From: Ceratothoa steindachneri
Taxonomy: Eukaryota; Arthropoda; Malacostraca; Isopoda; Cymothoidae
DNA length: 64,000 bases
Direction of reading: 5' to 3'
Assembly: GCA_963969495.1 (NCBI GenBank)
Contig: OZ018317.1
Location: 35,991,726-36,055,725 of the forward strand
A program made the translations under genes and the position numbers. The notes below the pieces were generated by a model. That model was given only the letters and a program-made list of their open reading frames with translations. It searched no databases and was not told the origin of the DNA. Each line of letters opens with the position of its first letter. Positions within the stretch are counted from its first letter, which is position 1. Below, piece by piece: positions 41,168-52,340 of the stretch.

Positions 41168-41953
41168 CATCTAGAGTACTGTATACAGGCATGGTCCCCA
41201 CATTTTAGACACGATATTAACCTTCTTGAGTCAGTGCAACGGAGGGCAACAAAGATTATTCCTTCCCTGAGGCACCTTGAATATGAAGATAGACTGAGGG
41301 TATTAAATATGTTCTCGTTCGAAAGGAGGTGTGTGAGAGGGGATATGATTGAGCTTTTTAAAATTTTTTCCGGGATAGATAAATTGGATGTTAGCAAGTT
41401 TTTTGAGTTAGATGATGGAAATCGGACTAGAGGTCACCACTTGAAAATTAAAAAGCAAGGGTGTAGGTTGGATTTAAGAAAATATTTTTTCACCAATAGT
41501 GTGGTAGACTTCTGGAACAAATTGCCGCAGAGGGTAGTAGGTAGTCCAAATCTAAATGTATTTAAGAGTAGGTTGGATGAGTTTATGGGAAGGGAAGGTT
41601 GTGATGGTTCCTAAGTTTTGTATATATTAATATTGTTTGTATATATCTATAGCTGCATGATTTAGTTCTTGACAAGCCTTGATTGGTGATACCCTTGTTT
41701 CTGGATGCAATCCTCTGGATGTAGTTTTCCTGGGAGTTTGGGTGCCTTGAAAAAGAGGCCGCTTGACTCGGATGACCTATGATGAGCCCTTGTGGCTTTT
41801 GTCATCCGTTATATTATATTGTGGGGGACTTTGATTTTGTCTTCCCCTGGTGATGGTGCTTTTTGTGGGTGGGTTTTGACGGAGGCGGATGACCTTTGAT
41901 GGGCCCTTGTGGCTTTTGTCATCCGTGTAATTATGTTATGTTATGTTATGTTT
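41168..41953 (+). mobile_element. 5'-truncated CR1-like element G
   Basis: Flanked by TACCA (41163-41167 and 41954-41958). Encodes only the RT C-terminal part (41234-41614: 'VQRRATKIIPSLRHLEYEDR', 'NKLPQRVVGSPNLNVF', 'RLDEFMGREGCDGS'), then a 3' UTR with two stem-loops and the (TATGT)n tail. Same subfamily as B, and nearly identical to the end of unit 4. Confidence 0.85.
41886..41953 (+). promoter_or_regulatory. 3' stem-loop and (TATGT)n tail of element G
   Basis: Stem 'cggatgac'/'gtcatccg' (41886-41893 and 41918-41925) followed by the pentamer tail. A second, similar stem-loop lies upstream at about 41779-41815. Probably the RNA signal recognised by the element's RT (inference). Confidence 0.65.
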
Positions 41954-43777
41954 TACCAAGGCCTCCGGCCCTGATAATATTCATTCTAGGATACTTAAAG
42001 AAGGTGTAGAAAGTATCTCAATAGCTCTGTAGAAGTTATATACTAGGTCACTGGAATATGGAGATACACCCAATGATTGGAAGAGAGCGAATGTAGTCCC
42101 CATTTTCAAGAAGGGTAGTAAAGAGGATCCAAATAACTTTAGACCGGTTAGCCTAACTCCTGTAGTCTGTAAAATTCTTGAGAAAATAGTTAAAAAAGGG
42201 ATTTGCCAACATCTAGAGAGGGAGGGGTTAATCAGCGATGCTCAGCATGGGTTTAGATCAGGTAGATCATGTTTGACTAACTTACTAGACTTTCTGGAGT
42301 TTGTAACAGATCAAGTAGATAAGGGAGAGAATGTAGATATAATTTACTTAGATTTTAGTAAAGCATTTGATAAGGTACCACATAGGAGACTAGTTCATAA
42401 ATTAAAAATGATTGGGATATGTGGGGGTGTTTCAAATTGGATAGCTGAGTGGCTGAAAGAGAGGAAGCAAAGGGTAGTGCTAAATGGTGTAAAGTCAGAG
42501 TGGAGGGATGTTATCAGTGGGGTTCCTCAGGGATCAGTTCTCAGCCCATTATTATTTGTCATCTATATAAACGATCTTGGGGAGGCAGCTAATAATAAAG
42601 TGTCAATTTTTGCGGATGATACCAAATTAGCAGCTGTAGTTAAAGATATAGATGATAATTTTAAAGTGCAGGGGGATTTAAATAAATTGTTATCCTGGGC
42701 ACATAAGTGGCAAATGACTTTCAACCTTGATAAGTGCAAAGTTATTAACATGGGAAAAGATAATAGAGAATTTAACTATGAAATGGATGGGCATTGGCTG
42801 AGCTCAGTAGAGGATGAGAAAGATCTAGGAGTAGTAATAGATAAGTCATTAAGGTTTTCTAAGCAGTGTATTGAAGCAAGAAATAGGGCAAATAGAGTGC
42901 TGGGTTTTATTAAGAGAAATGTCAGTTACAAAAGTAAGGATGTTATTCTTAAACTCTATAACTCTTATGTTAGGCCACATCTAGAGTACTGTATACAGGC
43001 ATGGTCCCCACATTTTAGACACAATATTAACCTTCTTGAGTCAATGCAACGGAGGACAACAAACATTATTCCTTCCCTGAGGCACCTTGAATATATAGAT
43101 AGACTGAGGGTATTAAATATGTTCTCGTTCGAAAGGAGGTGTGTGAGAGGGGATATGATTGAGCTCTTCAAAAAAATTTACGGGATAGATAAATTGGATA
43201 TTAGCAAGTTTTTTGAGTTAGATGATGGAAATCGGACTAGAGGTCACCACTTGAAAATTAAAAAGCAAGAGTGTAGGTTGGATTTAAGAAAATATTTTTT
43301 CACCAATAGAGTGGTAGACTTCTGGAACAAATTGTTTACTACCATTAGTGTGGATCGGAGGATGATAAAAGGACTAATAGGTGAGTTAGATACTACCAAG
43401 GCCTCCGGCCCTGATAATATTCATTCTAGGATACTTAAAGAAGGTGTAGAAAGTATCTCAATAGCTCTGTAGAAGTTATATACTAGGTCACTGGAATATG
43501 GAGAAATACCCAATGATTGGAAGAGAGCGAATGTAGTCCCCATTTTCAAGAAGGGTAGTAAAGAGGATCCAAATAACTTTAGACCGGTTAGCCTAACTCC
43601 TGTAGTCTGTAAAATTCTTGAGAAAATAGTTAAAAAAGGGATTTGCCAACATCTAGAGAGGGAGGGGTTAATCAGCGATGCTCAGCATGGGTTTAGATCA
43701 GGTAGATCATGTTTGACTAACTTACTAGACTTTCTGGAGTTTGTAACAGATCAAGTAGATAAGGGAGAGAATGTAGA

Positions 43778-44841
43778 GGGTAGCTTTAAAGTGCAGGGTG
43801 ACTTAGATAAGCTGTTAGCTTGGGCTCAGAAGTGGCAGATGACTTTTAACCTTAATAAATGCAAAGTTATTAACATGGGGAGAGATAATAGGGAATTTAG
43901 CTATGAGATGGATGGATATTGGCTTAATTCAGTTGAAGATGAGAAAGACTTAGGAGTGGTAGTAGATAGGTCACTGAAATTTTCAAAGCAGTGTATTGAG
44001 GCAAAAAATAGAGCAAATAGGGTGCTAGGTTACATTAAAAGAAACGTTAGCTACAAGAGTAAGGAGGTCATCCTTAAACTATACAACTCTTATGTCAGGC
44101 CACATTTAGAGTACTGTATACAGGCATGGTCACCACATTTTAGACATGATATAAACTTATTAGAGTCAGTACAAAGGAGGGCAACAAAAATAATACCATC
44201 CCTGAAGCACCTTCAATATGAAGATAGACTGAGGGTATTAAATATGTTTTCATTTGAAAGAAGGTGTGTGAGGGGAGATATGATTGAGCTTTTTAAAATC
44301 TTTTCTGGGATGGATAAATTAGATTTCAGCAAGTTATTTGAGTTAGAAGGTAGTAATAGAACTAGAGGCCACCACTTAAAGATTAAAAAACAGAGGTGCA
44401 GACTGGATGTTAGAAAATATTTTTTCACTAACAGAGTGGTGGATTATTGGAATAGTTTGCCACCTGAGACTGTAGACAGCCCAAACTTGAATGTTTTCAA
44501 GCGCAGATTGGATGATTATATGGGGATGGAGGGTTAATTTCTTACTTTTTGGTATGTGGATATGTTTCTTGACTCATTCCTGTGGATGCAGTTTCTTTTT
44601 ATTGTATATTTTGGGGGATTTTGATTTTGTTTTTGACAGACTCCTATGGAGGCTTTAAATTATATATTGTAGATGCATGGTTGGACATTCCTATGGATTG
44701 TTAAATTGTATATTGTAGCTGCATGATCTGACAAAATCCTATGGATGCATTATATGGGTGGGATTTGATGGATACGGATGACCTTTGATAGGCCCTTGTG
44801 GCTTTTGTCATCCGTTAAATTATGTTATGTTATGTTATGTT
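43778..44841 (+). mobile_element. 5'-truncated CR1-like element E (C/D subfamily)
   Basis: Begins at 'EGSFKVQGDLDKLLAWAQKW', giving a chimeric open frame 43713-44537 with B, and ends 'RLDDYMGMEG'. 3' UTR, stem-loop 44774-44815 and (TATGT)n tail follow. It shares D's private variants against C (for example 'aaacgtt', 'ggtatgtgg') and looks essentially identical to the last 1.06 kb of D, in opposite orientation. Probable target duplication TAGA. Confidence 0.85.
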
Positions 44842-45146
44842 ACAGCTGCTAATTTGGTATCATCCGCAAAAATTGACACTTTATTATTAGCTGCCTCCCC
44901 AAGATCGTTTATATAGATGACAAATAATAATGGGCTGAGAACTGATCCCTGAGGAACCCCACTGATAACATCCCTCCACTCTGACTTTACACCATTTAGC
45001 ACTACCCTTTGCTTCCTGTCTTTCAGCCACTCAGCTATCCAATTTGAAACACCCCCACATATCCCAATCATTTTTTAATTTATGAACTAGTCTCCTATGT
45101 GGTACCTTATCAAATGCTTTACTAAAATCTAAGTAAATTATATCTA
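44842..45146 (-). pseudogene. Inverted 305-bp slice of RT unit 3
   Basis: The minus strand encodes 'IYLDFSKAFDKVPHRRLVHKL' (truncated here), '[20 protein letters not shown]', '[13 protein letters not shown]' and '[11 protein letters not shown]', exactly the B sequence missing between 43777 and 49777. Bounded by the tails of E and D. One extra T in 'aaattaaaaaatgattggg' shifts the frame. Confidence 0.9.
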
Positions 45147-45166
45147 ACATAACATAACATAATTTA

Positions 45167-45208
45167 ACGGATGACAAAAGCCACAAGGGCCTATCAAAGG
45201 TCATCCGT
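45167..45208 (-). promoter_or_regulatory. Conserved 3' stem-loop of element D
   Basis: Nine-bp stem 'acggatgac'/'gtcatccgt' enclosing a conserved loop of about 24 bases ('aggcccttgtggc'). The same hairpin occurs in E (44774-44815), G (41886-41925), B (52274-52313) and the fragment at 53397-53436, always just before the pentamer tail. Likely RT template recognition signal (inference from conservation and position). Confidence 0.7.
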
Positions 45209-45444
45209 ATCCATCAAATCCCACCCATATAATGCATCCATAGGATTTTGTCAGATCATGCAGCTACAATATACAATTTAACAATCCATAGGAATGTCCA
45301 ACCATGCATCTACAATATATAATTTAAAGCCTCCATAGGAGTCTGTCAAAAACAAAATCAAAATCCCCCAAAATATACAATAAAAAGAAACTGCATCCAC
45401 AGGAATGAGTCAAGAAACATATCCACATACCAAAAAGTAAGAAA

Positions 45445-48410
45445 TTAACCCTCCATCCCCATATAATCATCCAATCTGCGCTTGAAAACATTCAAGTTTG
45501 GGCTGTCTACAGTCTCAGGTGGCAAACTATTCCAATAATCCACCACTCTGTTAGTGAAAAAATATTTTCTAACATCCAGTCTGCACCTCTGTTTTTTAAT
45601 CTTTAAGTGGTGGCCTCTAGTTCTATTACTACCTTCTAACTCAAATAACTTGCTGAAATCTAATTTATCCATCCCAGAAAAGATTTTAAAAAGCTCAATC
45701 ATATCTCCCCTCACACACCTTCTTTCAAATGAAAACATATTTAATACCCTCAGTCTATCTTCATATTGAAGGTGCTTCAGGGATGGTATTATTTTTGTTG
45801 CCCTCCTTTGTACTGACTCTAATAAGTTTATATCATGTCTAAAATGTGGTGACCATGCCTGTATACAGTACTCTAAATGTGGCCTGACATAAGAGTTGTA
45901 TAGTTTAAGGATGACCTCCTTACTCTTGTAGCTAACGTTTCTTTTAATGTAACCTAGCACCCTATTTGCTCTATTTTTTGCCTCAATACACTGCTTTGAA
46001 AATTTCAGTGACCTATCTACTACCACTCCTAAGTCTTTCTCATCTTCAACTGAATTAAGCCAATATCCATCCATCTCATAGCTAAATTCCCTATTATCTC
46101 TCCCCATGTTAATAACTTTGCATTTATTAAGGTTAAAAGTCATCTGCCACTTCTGAGCCCAAGCTAACAGCTTATCTAAGTCACCCTGCACTTTAAAGCT
46201 ACCCTCAACCTCTTTGACTACAGCTGCCAATTTAGTGTCATCAGCAAAAATTGACACTTTGCTATTTACACCTTGCCCAAGATCATTTACATAGATTATA
46301 AATAATAAAGGGCCTAAAACTGATCCCTGAGGTACGCCACTAATAACATTCCTCCACTCTGACCTCACTCCATTCAGTACAACTCTCTGTTTCCTATTTT
46401 TCAGCCATTCAGTTATCCAATTTAAAACGTTCCCACATATCCCATGCAGCTTTAATTTATGAACTAGTCTTCTATGTGGAACCTTATCAAAAGCTTTGCT
46501 GAAATCTAAGTAGATCACATCAACTTTCTCACCCCTATCTAATTCTTTAGTTACATAATCCATAAAATCCAGTAAATTAGTTAAACACGATCTATCTTTT
46601 CTAAAACCATGCTGAGCATCATTAATTAACCTGCTGCTCTCTAGATGATCAGAAATTCCCTTCTTAACCATCTTCTCAAGAATTTTACAGACTATAGAAG
46701 TTAAGCTTACTGGTCTAAAGTTATTTGGGTCCTCTTTGCTTCCCTTTTTAAAAATTGGCACTACATTTGCCAATTTCCAATCATTTGGTATTTCTCCAGA
46801 CTCTAGTGATCTAATAAATATCTTCTCGAGAGCTACTGCAATACTTTCTACACCTTCTTTGAGTATCCTAGAATGAATGTTGTCAGGGCCAGATGCCTTA
46901 CTAGTATTTAACTGAATTATAAGCCCTTTAATTTCTTCTCTGTCTATATTAATAGAATTTATCACTACTTCCCTTGACCTAGAATTATCATCAATTAATC
47001 TAACTGGTTTCTCTTCTGTGAATACTGAAGCAAAATGATCATTAAGGACCTCTACTATTTCCTCATCAGATTCTTTCAAAACCCCTTCATATTTAATAGG
47101 CCCTATTTTATCACTGTTAGATTGATTATTGATTCTATAATAGCTAAAGAATTTTTTAGGATCTTTATTATTATTTTTAGCTAAATTAATTTCTGCTGTC
47201 CTTTTGGTCTTCTTAATAATCTTATTTAGTTCATTTCTGGTTGACCTATAATGGTTTAAATTATCTAAACTACTCTCACTTTGTAATCTCTGGTATGCCC
47301 TTTTTTTCTCTGAAACTTTATTAGCTATTTCTTGGTTCCACCATAATGGTTTCCTACATTTCTTCCTAATAGACTTCATCGGAATACACTGTTCCTGAAC
47401 CATGTTTAATATAGTCTTAAAAATATCCCACATCTCATAAGTATTCTTTCCATGGAATTCTATATCCCACCTAATCTGATTTAGCATGCTGCGTAATTTA
47501 TCGTAATCTCCTCTATAAAAATTTGGAATTTTCATGGAGTTTGTCGTTGTTCTACCCTTAACTATTTGCAAATTAAACCGAACCATCTGATGATCACTGT
47601 TTCCCAATGATTCCCCTACACTCAATCCTTGAACTAAGTGATCATCATTTGAAAGAATTAGATCTAATATATTGGCACCCCTTGTTGGCTTATAACAAAT
47701 TGGATCAAAAAGTTATCCTCAAAACACTCCATAAACTTACAACTTGCTCTATCTCTTCCTATCCTATTTTCCCAGTCTACAGAAGTTAAATTAAAGTCAC
47801 CAAGAATAACTGTATCTTCTTTGCATCCTTTACTTATTTCCCTAATCATTAACTCATCGATACAATCAGTCTGTCCTGGTGGTCTATAAAAAGCTCCCAA
47901 GTGTATTTTCCTATTTTTACCAACCTTAATATCTATCCATAATGATTCACCTTCTCCTTGCTTTATAGAGTTATTTAGATTTGAAGAAATGCTATTTCTG
48001 ATATAAATAATCAACCCACCACCAGTCCTATCTCTCCTTTGACTAATGTACATAGTATAACCCTCTAGTTCAAATTCACTGACATTATCATTAAATATAT
48101 TTTCATTAACCCATGATTCAACTATACATATTATATCTATATCTTCATGAATGATATAACTAAATAATTCATCCTTCTTATTTCTAAGACTACGAGCATT
48201 TGTGTAAAGACAACTCAGCCCACCTATCCCTGAAGCACCTGAGGGCCTATCTCCTCTGCATCTCCTTTCTCTCTTTCCCCGACCCTGTACTCTTGTATTT
48301 CCCTGACCACTTTCACTACTCAAGTAGTTTAACCCTAAAGCACTTCCATTAGCCTGCCTACCTTCTACAAATCTGTGTTTGCTTCCTTTCCCTGCCTCAC
48401 TTTGAGCCAT
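45445..48410 (-). pseudogene. Element D: ORF2 (APE endonuclease + RT), apparently one 1-bp deletion
   Basis: Start ATG at 48410 ('MAQSEAGKGSKHRF'). Endonuclease: 'LSCLYTNARSLRNKKDEL', 'ICIVESWVNEN', 'RTGGGLIIYIRNS', 'LGAFYRPPGQTD', 'VILGDFNLTSVDWEN'. A 1-bp deletion near 47694 (versus C) ends this frame at 47664. The remainder is open from 47625 to 45445 (726 codons): linker, 'KASGPDNIHSRILKEG', 'NFRPVSLTSIVCKILEKM', 'LDFSKAFDKVPHRRL', '[13 protein letters not shown]', '[13 protein letters not shown]' (catalytic), 'RPHLEYCIQAWSPH', end 'RLDDYMGMEG'. Total about 988 codons. No RNase H, as usual for CR1. Confidence 0.9.
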
Positions 48411-48436
48411 TAAATTTCCCTGACCACTATCAAAAC

Positions 48437-49465
48437 CTAGTTTCCCGCCTCTAAAGACCTAATAACACTATCTGATTCCCGCCACAAAACCTCAACCCCA
48501 TCTCGGCTCAGATGGAGTCCATCCATCGCATACAAACCCTTATTCCCATAAAACCCACTCCAAACATCTACAAATACCAATCCTGACTCCTCGCACAAAC
48601 CTTTCACATATTCATTCAACCCCATTGCACGAGACAACCATTCCATCCCCACATCCATTCTGGGAAGCACACCTGAAACAACGCCTTTTACTCTACTTTC
48701 ACACATCCTTTCAATCAGCCTTTTATACCGCTGTCGTAACTCACAAGTACCCACCTTCTTTACATCGTTTACTCCGACATGTGTAATCACAACTGCTTCC
48801 CTCTCACACCCAGACACCAACCTATCATACCTCTCACACACATCATTTACACCAGCACCCGGCAGACAAACTCTCACTCCCTTCCATTTACTTTCATTCA
48901 ACTTCCTATCTAAATACCTAATCTGAGAGTCACCCATCACAATCACCTCAGTCATTCTCCTATTCTCTCTAGGCCTAGTATTACCCTCCCTCCTGCTCTC
49001 ACTCATTCGACCTCCTATTCTACTTTCAGGCACGGCCACACCAGGCAAATCTCTTTCAAATTCTTTCTCTCTCAGGGCATCAAATCTGTTAGTTAGCCTA
49101 ACAGGTTCCATGTCCCTCTCATTCACACACCTAACCTGTCCTAACTTATCTATTCTGTTCACTTTCACCCACCACTCATCATCACTTACTTCACTTACTG
49201 CTTTCTCTCCAGTCCCTGTTCTAGGCCTAACTTCCTCCCTCCTGGTCCCAATCTGACTCTTCAAACGTACACTTGCATCTCTTCTCACTTCAGACACTAA
49301 ATCGTTCAGTCTCAAGCATTCCGCACGTAATCGACTCACCTCCTCAGTCAAAGCACATACACGGCACTCAGACACATTCACTCTCCTCTCTACACCACAG
49401 ACATCGCACACTACATACACACTACTTTCAAAAGGCATACTCTCTACATCCAAACAGTCAGCCAT
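48437..49465 (-). CDS. Element D: ORF1, zinc finger + SGNH esterase, intact
   Basis: 342 residues from the ATG at 49465 ('MADCLDVESMPFESS'); an open extension to 49537 has only a TTG and is not favoured. Finger C20-x2-C23-x10-C34-x2-C37, coiled-coil-like segment (about 38-60), basic linker, then the esterase from about residue 170: 'VIVMGDSQIRYLDRKL' with Ser180, 'LPGAGVND' (Gly block), 'THVGVNDVKK' with Asn233, 'AMDGLHLSRDG' with Asp315 and His318. All expected SGNH catalytic residues are present. The product would bind the element RNA and may act on lipid or acyl substrates, as proposed for CR1 esterases. Ends 26 bp before ORF2. Confidence 0.9.
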   Translation of the reverse strand: MADCLDVESMPFESSVYVVCDVCGVERRVNVSECRVCALTEEVSRLRAECLRLNDLVSEVRRDASVRLKSQIGTRREEVRPRTGTGEKAVSEVSDDEWWVKVNRIDKLGQVRCVNERDMEPVRLTNRFDALREKEFERDLPGVAVPESRIGGRMSESRREGNTRPRENRRMTEVIVMGDSQIRYLDRKLNESKWKGVRVCLPGAGVNDVCERYDRLVSGCEREAVVITHVGVNDVKKVGTCELRQRYKRLIERMCESRVKGVVSGVLPRMDVGMEWLSRAMGLNEYVKGLCEESGLVFVDVWSGFYGNKGLYAMDGLHLSRDGVEVLWRESDSVIRSLEAGN

Positions 49466-49776
49466 ACTTAAACAAGAACAATAATAGAAACAAAAACTTA
49501 CAAACAACAAGAATTTGATCCCAATTTGTGCGCGCAAGTTTAAAACCTGCTAATCAAGATGGCCCCGAAGTAAACAAAAGTCACTTTCTCACCAAAACAA
49601 AATAACCACAATTTATACAAAATAACCACAATTTAACTTTGTTATATTAACCAAATATATGATTTTATAACTTAATATTTATGTTTATGTCACACACCAA
49701 AGTAAATCAAATAATCAAAATATTCTGAGAGCTCTACGAAACACGTGCTACCTGTTCGAAGGTCAGTCGAAGACTC
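49466..49776 (-). promoter_or_regulatory. Element D: 5' UTR with probable internal promoter
   Basis: Homologous to 35304-35632 of C, starting 'gagtcttcgactgacc' against 'tgacc' in C. Carries two copies of the 22-bp T-rich repeat. No classical TATA box. As the only region upstream of ORF1 it must contain the promoter if the element was ever autonomous (inference). Confidence 0.5.
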
Positions 49777-50474
49777 TAGTTAAAAATATTGATGATAATT
49801 TTAAAGTGCAGGGGGATTTAAATAAATTGTTATCCTGGGCACATAAGTGGCAAATGACTTTCAACCTTGATAAGTGCAAAGTTATTAACATGGGAAAAGA
49901 TAATAGAGAATTTAACTATGAAATGGATGGGCATTGGCTGAGCTCAGCAGAGGATGAGAAAGATCTAGGAGTAGTAATAGATAAGTCATTAAGGTTTTCT
50001 AAGCAGTGTATTGAAGCAAGAAATAGGGCAAATAGAGTGCTGGGTTTTATTAAGAGAAATGTCAGTTACAAAAGTAAGGAGGTTATTCTTAAACTCTATA
50101 ACTCTTATGTTAGGCCACATCTAGAGTACTGTATACAGGCATGGTCCCCACATTTTAGACACAATATTAACCTTCTTGAGTCAATGCAACGGAGGACAAC
50201 AAACATTATTCCTTCCCTGAGGCATCTTGAATATATAGATAGACTGAGGGTATTAAATATGTTCTCGTTCGAAAGGAGGTGTGTGAGAGGGGATATGATT
50301 GAGCTCTTTAAAAAATTTTACGGGATAGATAAATTGGATATTAGCAAGTTTTTTGAGTTAGATGATGGAAATCGGACTAGAGGTCACCACTTGAAAATTA
50401 AAAAGCAAGAGTGTAGGTTGGATTTAAGAAAATATTTTTTCACCAATAGAGTGGTAAACTACTGGAACAAATTG

Positions 50475-52002
50475 TTTACTATCATTAATGTGGATCGGAG
50501 GATGATAAAAGGACTAATAGGTGAGTTAGATACTACCAAGGCCTCCGGCCCTGATAATATTCATTCTAGGATACTTAAAGAAGGTGTAGAAAGTATCACA
50601 ATAGCTCTGGAGAAGTTATATACTAGGTCACTGGAATATGGAGAAATACCCAATGATTGGAAGAGAGCGAATGTAGTCCCCATTTTCAAGAAGGGTAGTA
50701 AAGAGGATCCAAATAACTTTAGACCGGTTAGCCTAACTCCTGTAGTCTGTAAAATTCTTGAGAAAATAGTTAAAAAAGGGATTTGCCAACATCTAGAGAG
50801 GGAGGGGTTAATCAGCGATGCTCAGCATGGGTTTAGATCAGGTAGATCATGTTTGACTAACTTACTAGACTTTCTGGAGTTTGTAACAGATCAAGTAGAT
50901 AAGGGAGAGAATGTAGATATAATTTACTTAGATTTTAGTAAAGCATTTGATAAGGTACCACATAGGAGACTAGTTCATAAATTAAAAATGATTGGGATAT
51001 GTGGGGGTGTTTCAAATTGGATAGCTGAGTGGCTGAAAGACAGGAAGCAAAGGGTAGTGCTAAATGGTGTAAAGTCAGAGTGGAGGGATGTTATCAGTGG
51101 GGTTCCTCAGGGATCAGTTCTCAGCCCATTATTATTTGTCATCTATATAAACGATCTTGGGGAGGCAGTTAATAATAAAGTGTCAATTTTTGCGGATGAT
51201 ACCAAATTAGCAGCTGTAGTTAAAGATATTGATGATAATTTTAAAGTGCAGGGGGATTTAAATAAATTGTTATCCTGGGCACATAAGTGGCAAATGACTT
51301 TCAACCTTGATAAGTGCAAAGTTATTAACATGGGAAAAGATAATAGAGAATTTAACTATGAAATGGATGGGCATTGGCTGAGCTCAGTAGAGGATGAGAA
51401 AGATCTAGGAGTAGTTATAGATGTCATTAAGGTTTTCTAAGCAGTGTATTGAAGCAAGAAATAGGGCAAATAGAGTGCTGGGTTTTATTAAGAGAAATGT
51501 CAGTTACAAAAGTAAGGAGGTTATTCTTAAACTCTATAACTCTTATGTTAGGCCACATCTAGAGTACTGTATACAGGCATGGTCCCCACATTTTAGACAC
51601 GATATTAACCTTCTTGAGTCAGTGCAACGGAGGGCAACAAAGATTATTCCTTCCCTGAGGCACCTTAAATATATAGATAGACTGAGGGTATTAAATATGT
51701 TCTCGTTCGAAAGGAGGTGTGTGAGAGGGGATATGATTGAGCTCTTTAAAAAATTTTCCGGGATAGATAAATTGGATGTTAGCAAGTTTTTTGAGTTAGA
51801 TGATGGAAATCGGACTAGAGGTCACCACTTGAAAATTAAAAAGCAAGGGTGTAGGTTGGATTTAAGAAAATATTTTTTCATCAATAGAGTGGTAGACTTC
51901 TGGAACAAATTGCCGCAGAGGGTAGTAGGTAGTCCAAATCTAAATGTATTTAAGAGAAGGTTGGATGAGTTTATGGGAAGGGAAGGTTGTGATGGTTCCT
52001 AA
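50475..52002 (+). pseudogene. Element B: RT unit 4 with the normal C-terminus
   Basis: Starts 'FTIINVDRRMIKGLIGELD' directly after 'NKL' of unit 3; a single open frame (49806-51440, 544 codons) crosses the junction. GAG, not TAG, follows 'SITIAL'. RT motifs as in the other units. A 2-bp deletion at about 51423 shifts the frame, and 51421-52002 completes 'RFSKQCIEARNRANRVLGF' to 'NKLPQRVVGSPNLNVF' and 'RLDEFMGREGCDGS'. This is the true end of B's ORF2. Confidence 0.85.
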
Positions 52003-52340
52003 GTTTTGTATATATTAATATTGTTTGTATATATCTATAGCTGCATGATTTAGTTCTTGACAAGCCTTGATTGGTGATACCCTTGTTTCTGGATGCAATC
52101 CTCTGGATGTAGTTTTCCTGGGAGTTTGGGTGCCTTAAAAAAGAGGCCATTTGACTCGGATGACCTATGATGAGCCCTTGTGGCTTTTGTCATCTGTTAT
52201 ATTATATTGTGGGGGACTTTGATTTTGTCTTTCCCTGGTGATGGTGATTTTTGTGGGTGGGTTTTGACGGAGGCGGATGACCTTTGATAGGCCCTTGTGG
52301 CTTTTGTCATCCGTGTAATTATGTTATGTTATGTTATAAT
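52003..52340 (+). other. Element B: 3' UTR and tail
   Basis: Near-identical to 41615-41953. Two stem-loops (about 52155-52196 and 52274-52313), then (TATGT)n ending near 52338. Confidence 0.8.

Larger units (their letters stand above)
41104..43334 (+). pseudogene. Element B: RT unit 2, split by element G
   Basis: Starts 'FTTISVDRRMIKGLIGELD' directly after 'FWNKL' of unit 1. It is interrupted at 41167 by G and resumes at 41954 ('KASGPDNIHSRILKEG'). A TAG replaces GAG after 'SISIAL' (about 42028). The RT then runs open through 42273-43334 with all core motifs including '[13 protein letters not shown]', and again ends 'VVDFWNKL'. Period to unit 3 is 1440 bp after removing G and its 5-bp duplication. 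Confidence 0.85.
45147..49776 (-). mobile_element. CR1-like element D, full length, near-intact
   Basis: 4.63 kb in minus orientation: 5' UTR of about 310 bp (49776-49466), ORF1, 26-bp spacer, ORF2, 3' UTR with stem-loop, (TATGT)n tail at 45147-45160. It is the best preserved copy in the window and the natural reference for the family. Confidence 0.9.
43335..50474 (+). pseudogene. Element B: RT unit 3, split by elements E and D and partly inverted
   Basis: 43335-43777 repeats unit 2 including the same TAG after 'SISIAL' (43470), and ends at 'LTNLLDFLEFVTDQVDKGEN'. After E comes an inverted B slice (44842-45146), then D, then forward B sequence from 49777 ('DDNFKVQGDLNKLLSWAHKW' to 'NRVVNYWNKL', 50474). 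Summing the B parts gives 1440 bp plus a few bp of target duplications. The nonsense codon shared with unit 2 shows units 2 and 3 arose from one another. Confidence 0.85.

Noticed and set aside
41104..52002. CRISPR-like or satellite interpretation of the repeated block
   Set aside because: The repeats are 1440-bp coding units of a reverse transcriptase with inserted retroelements, not short spaced repeats or satellite DNA.
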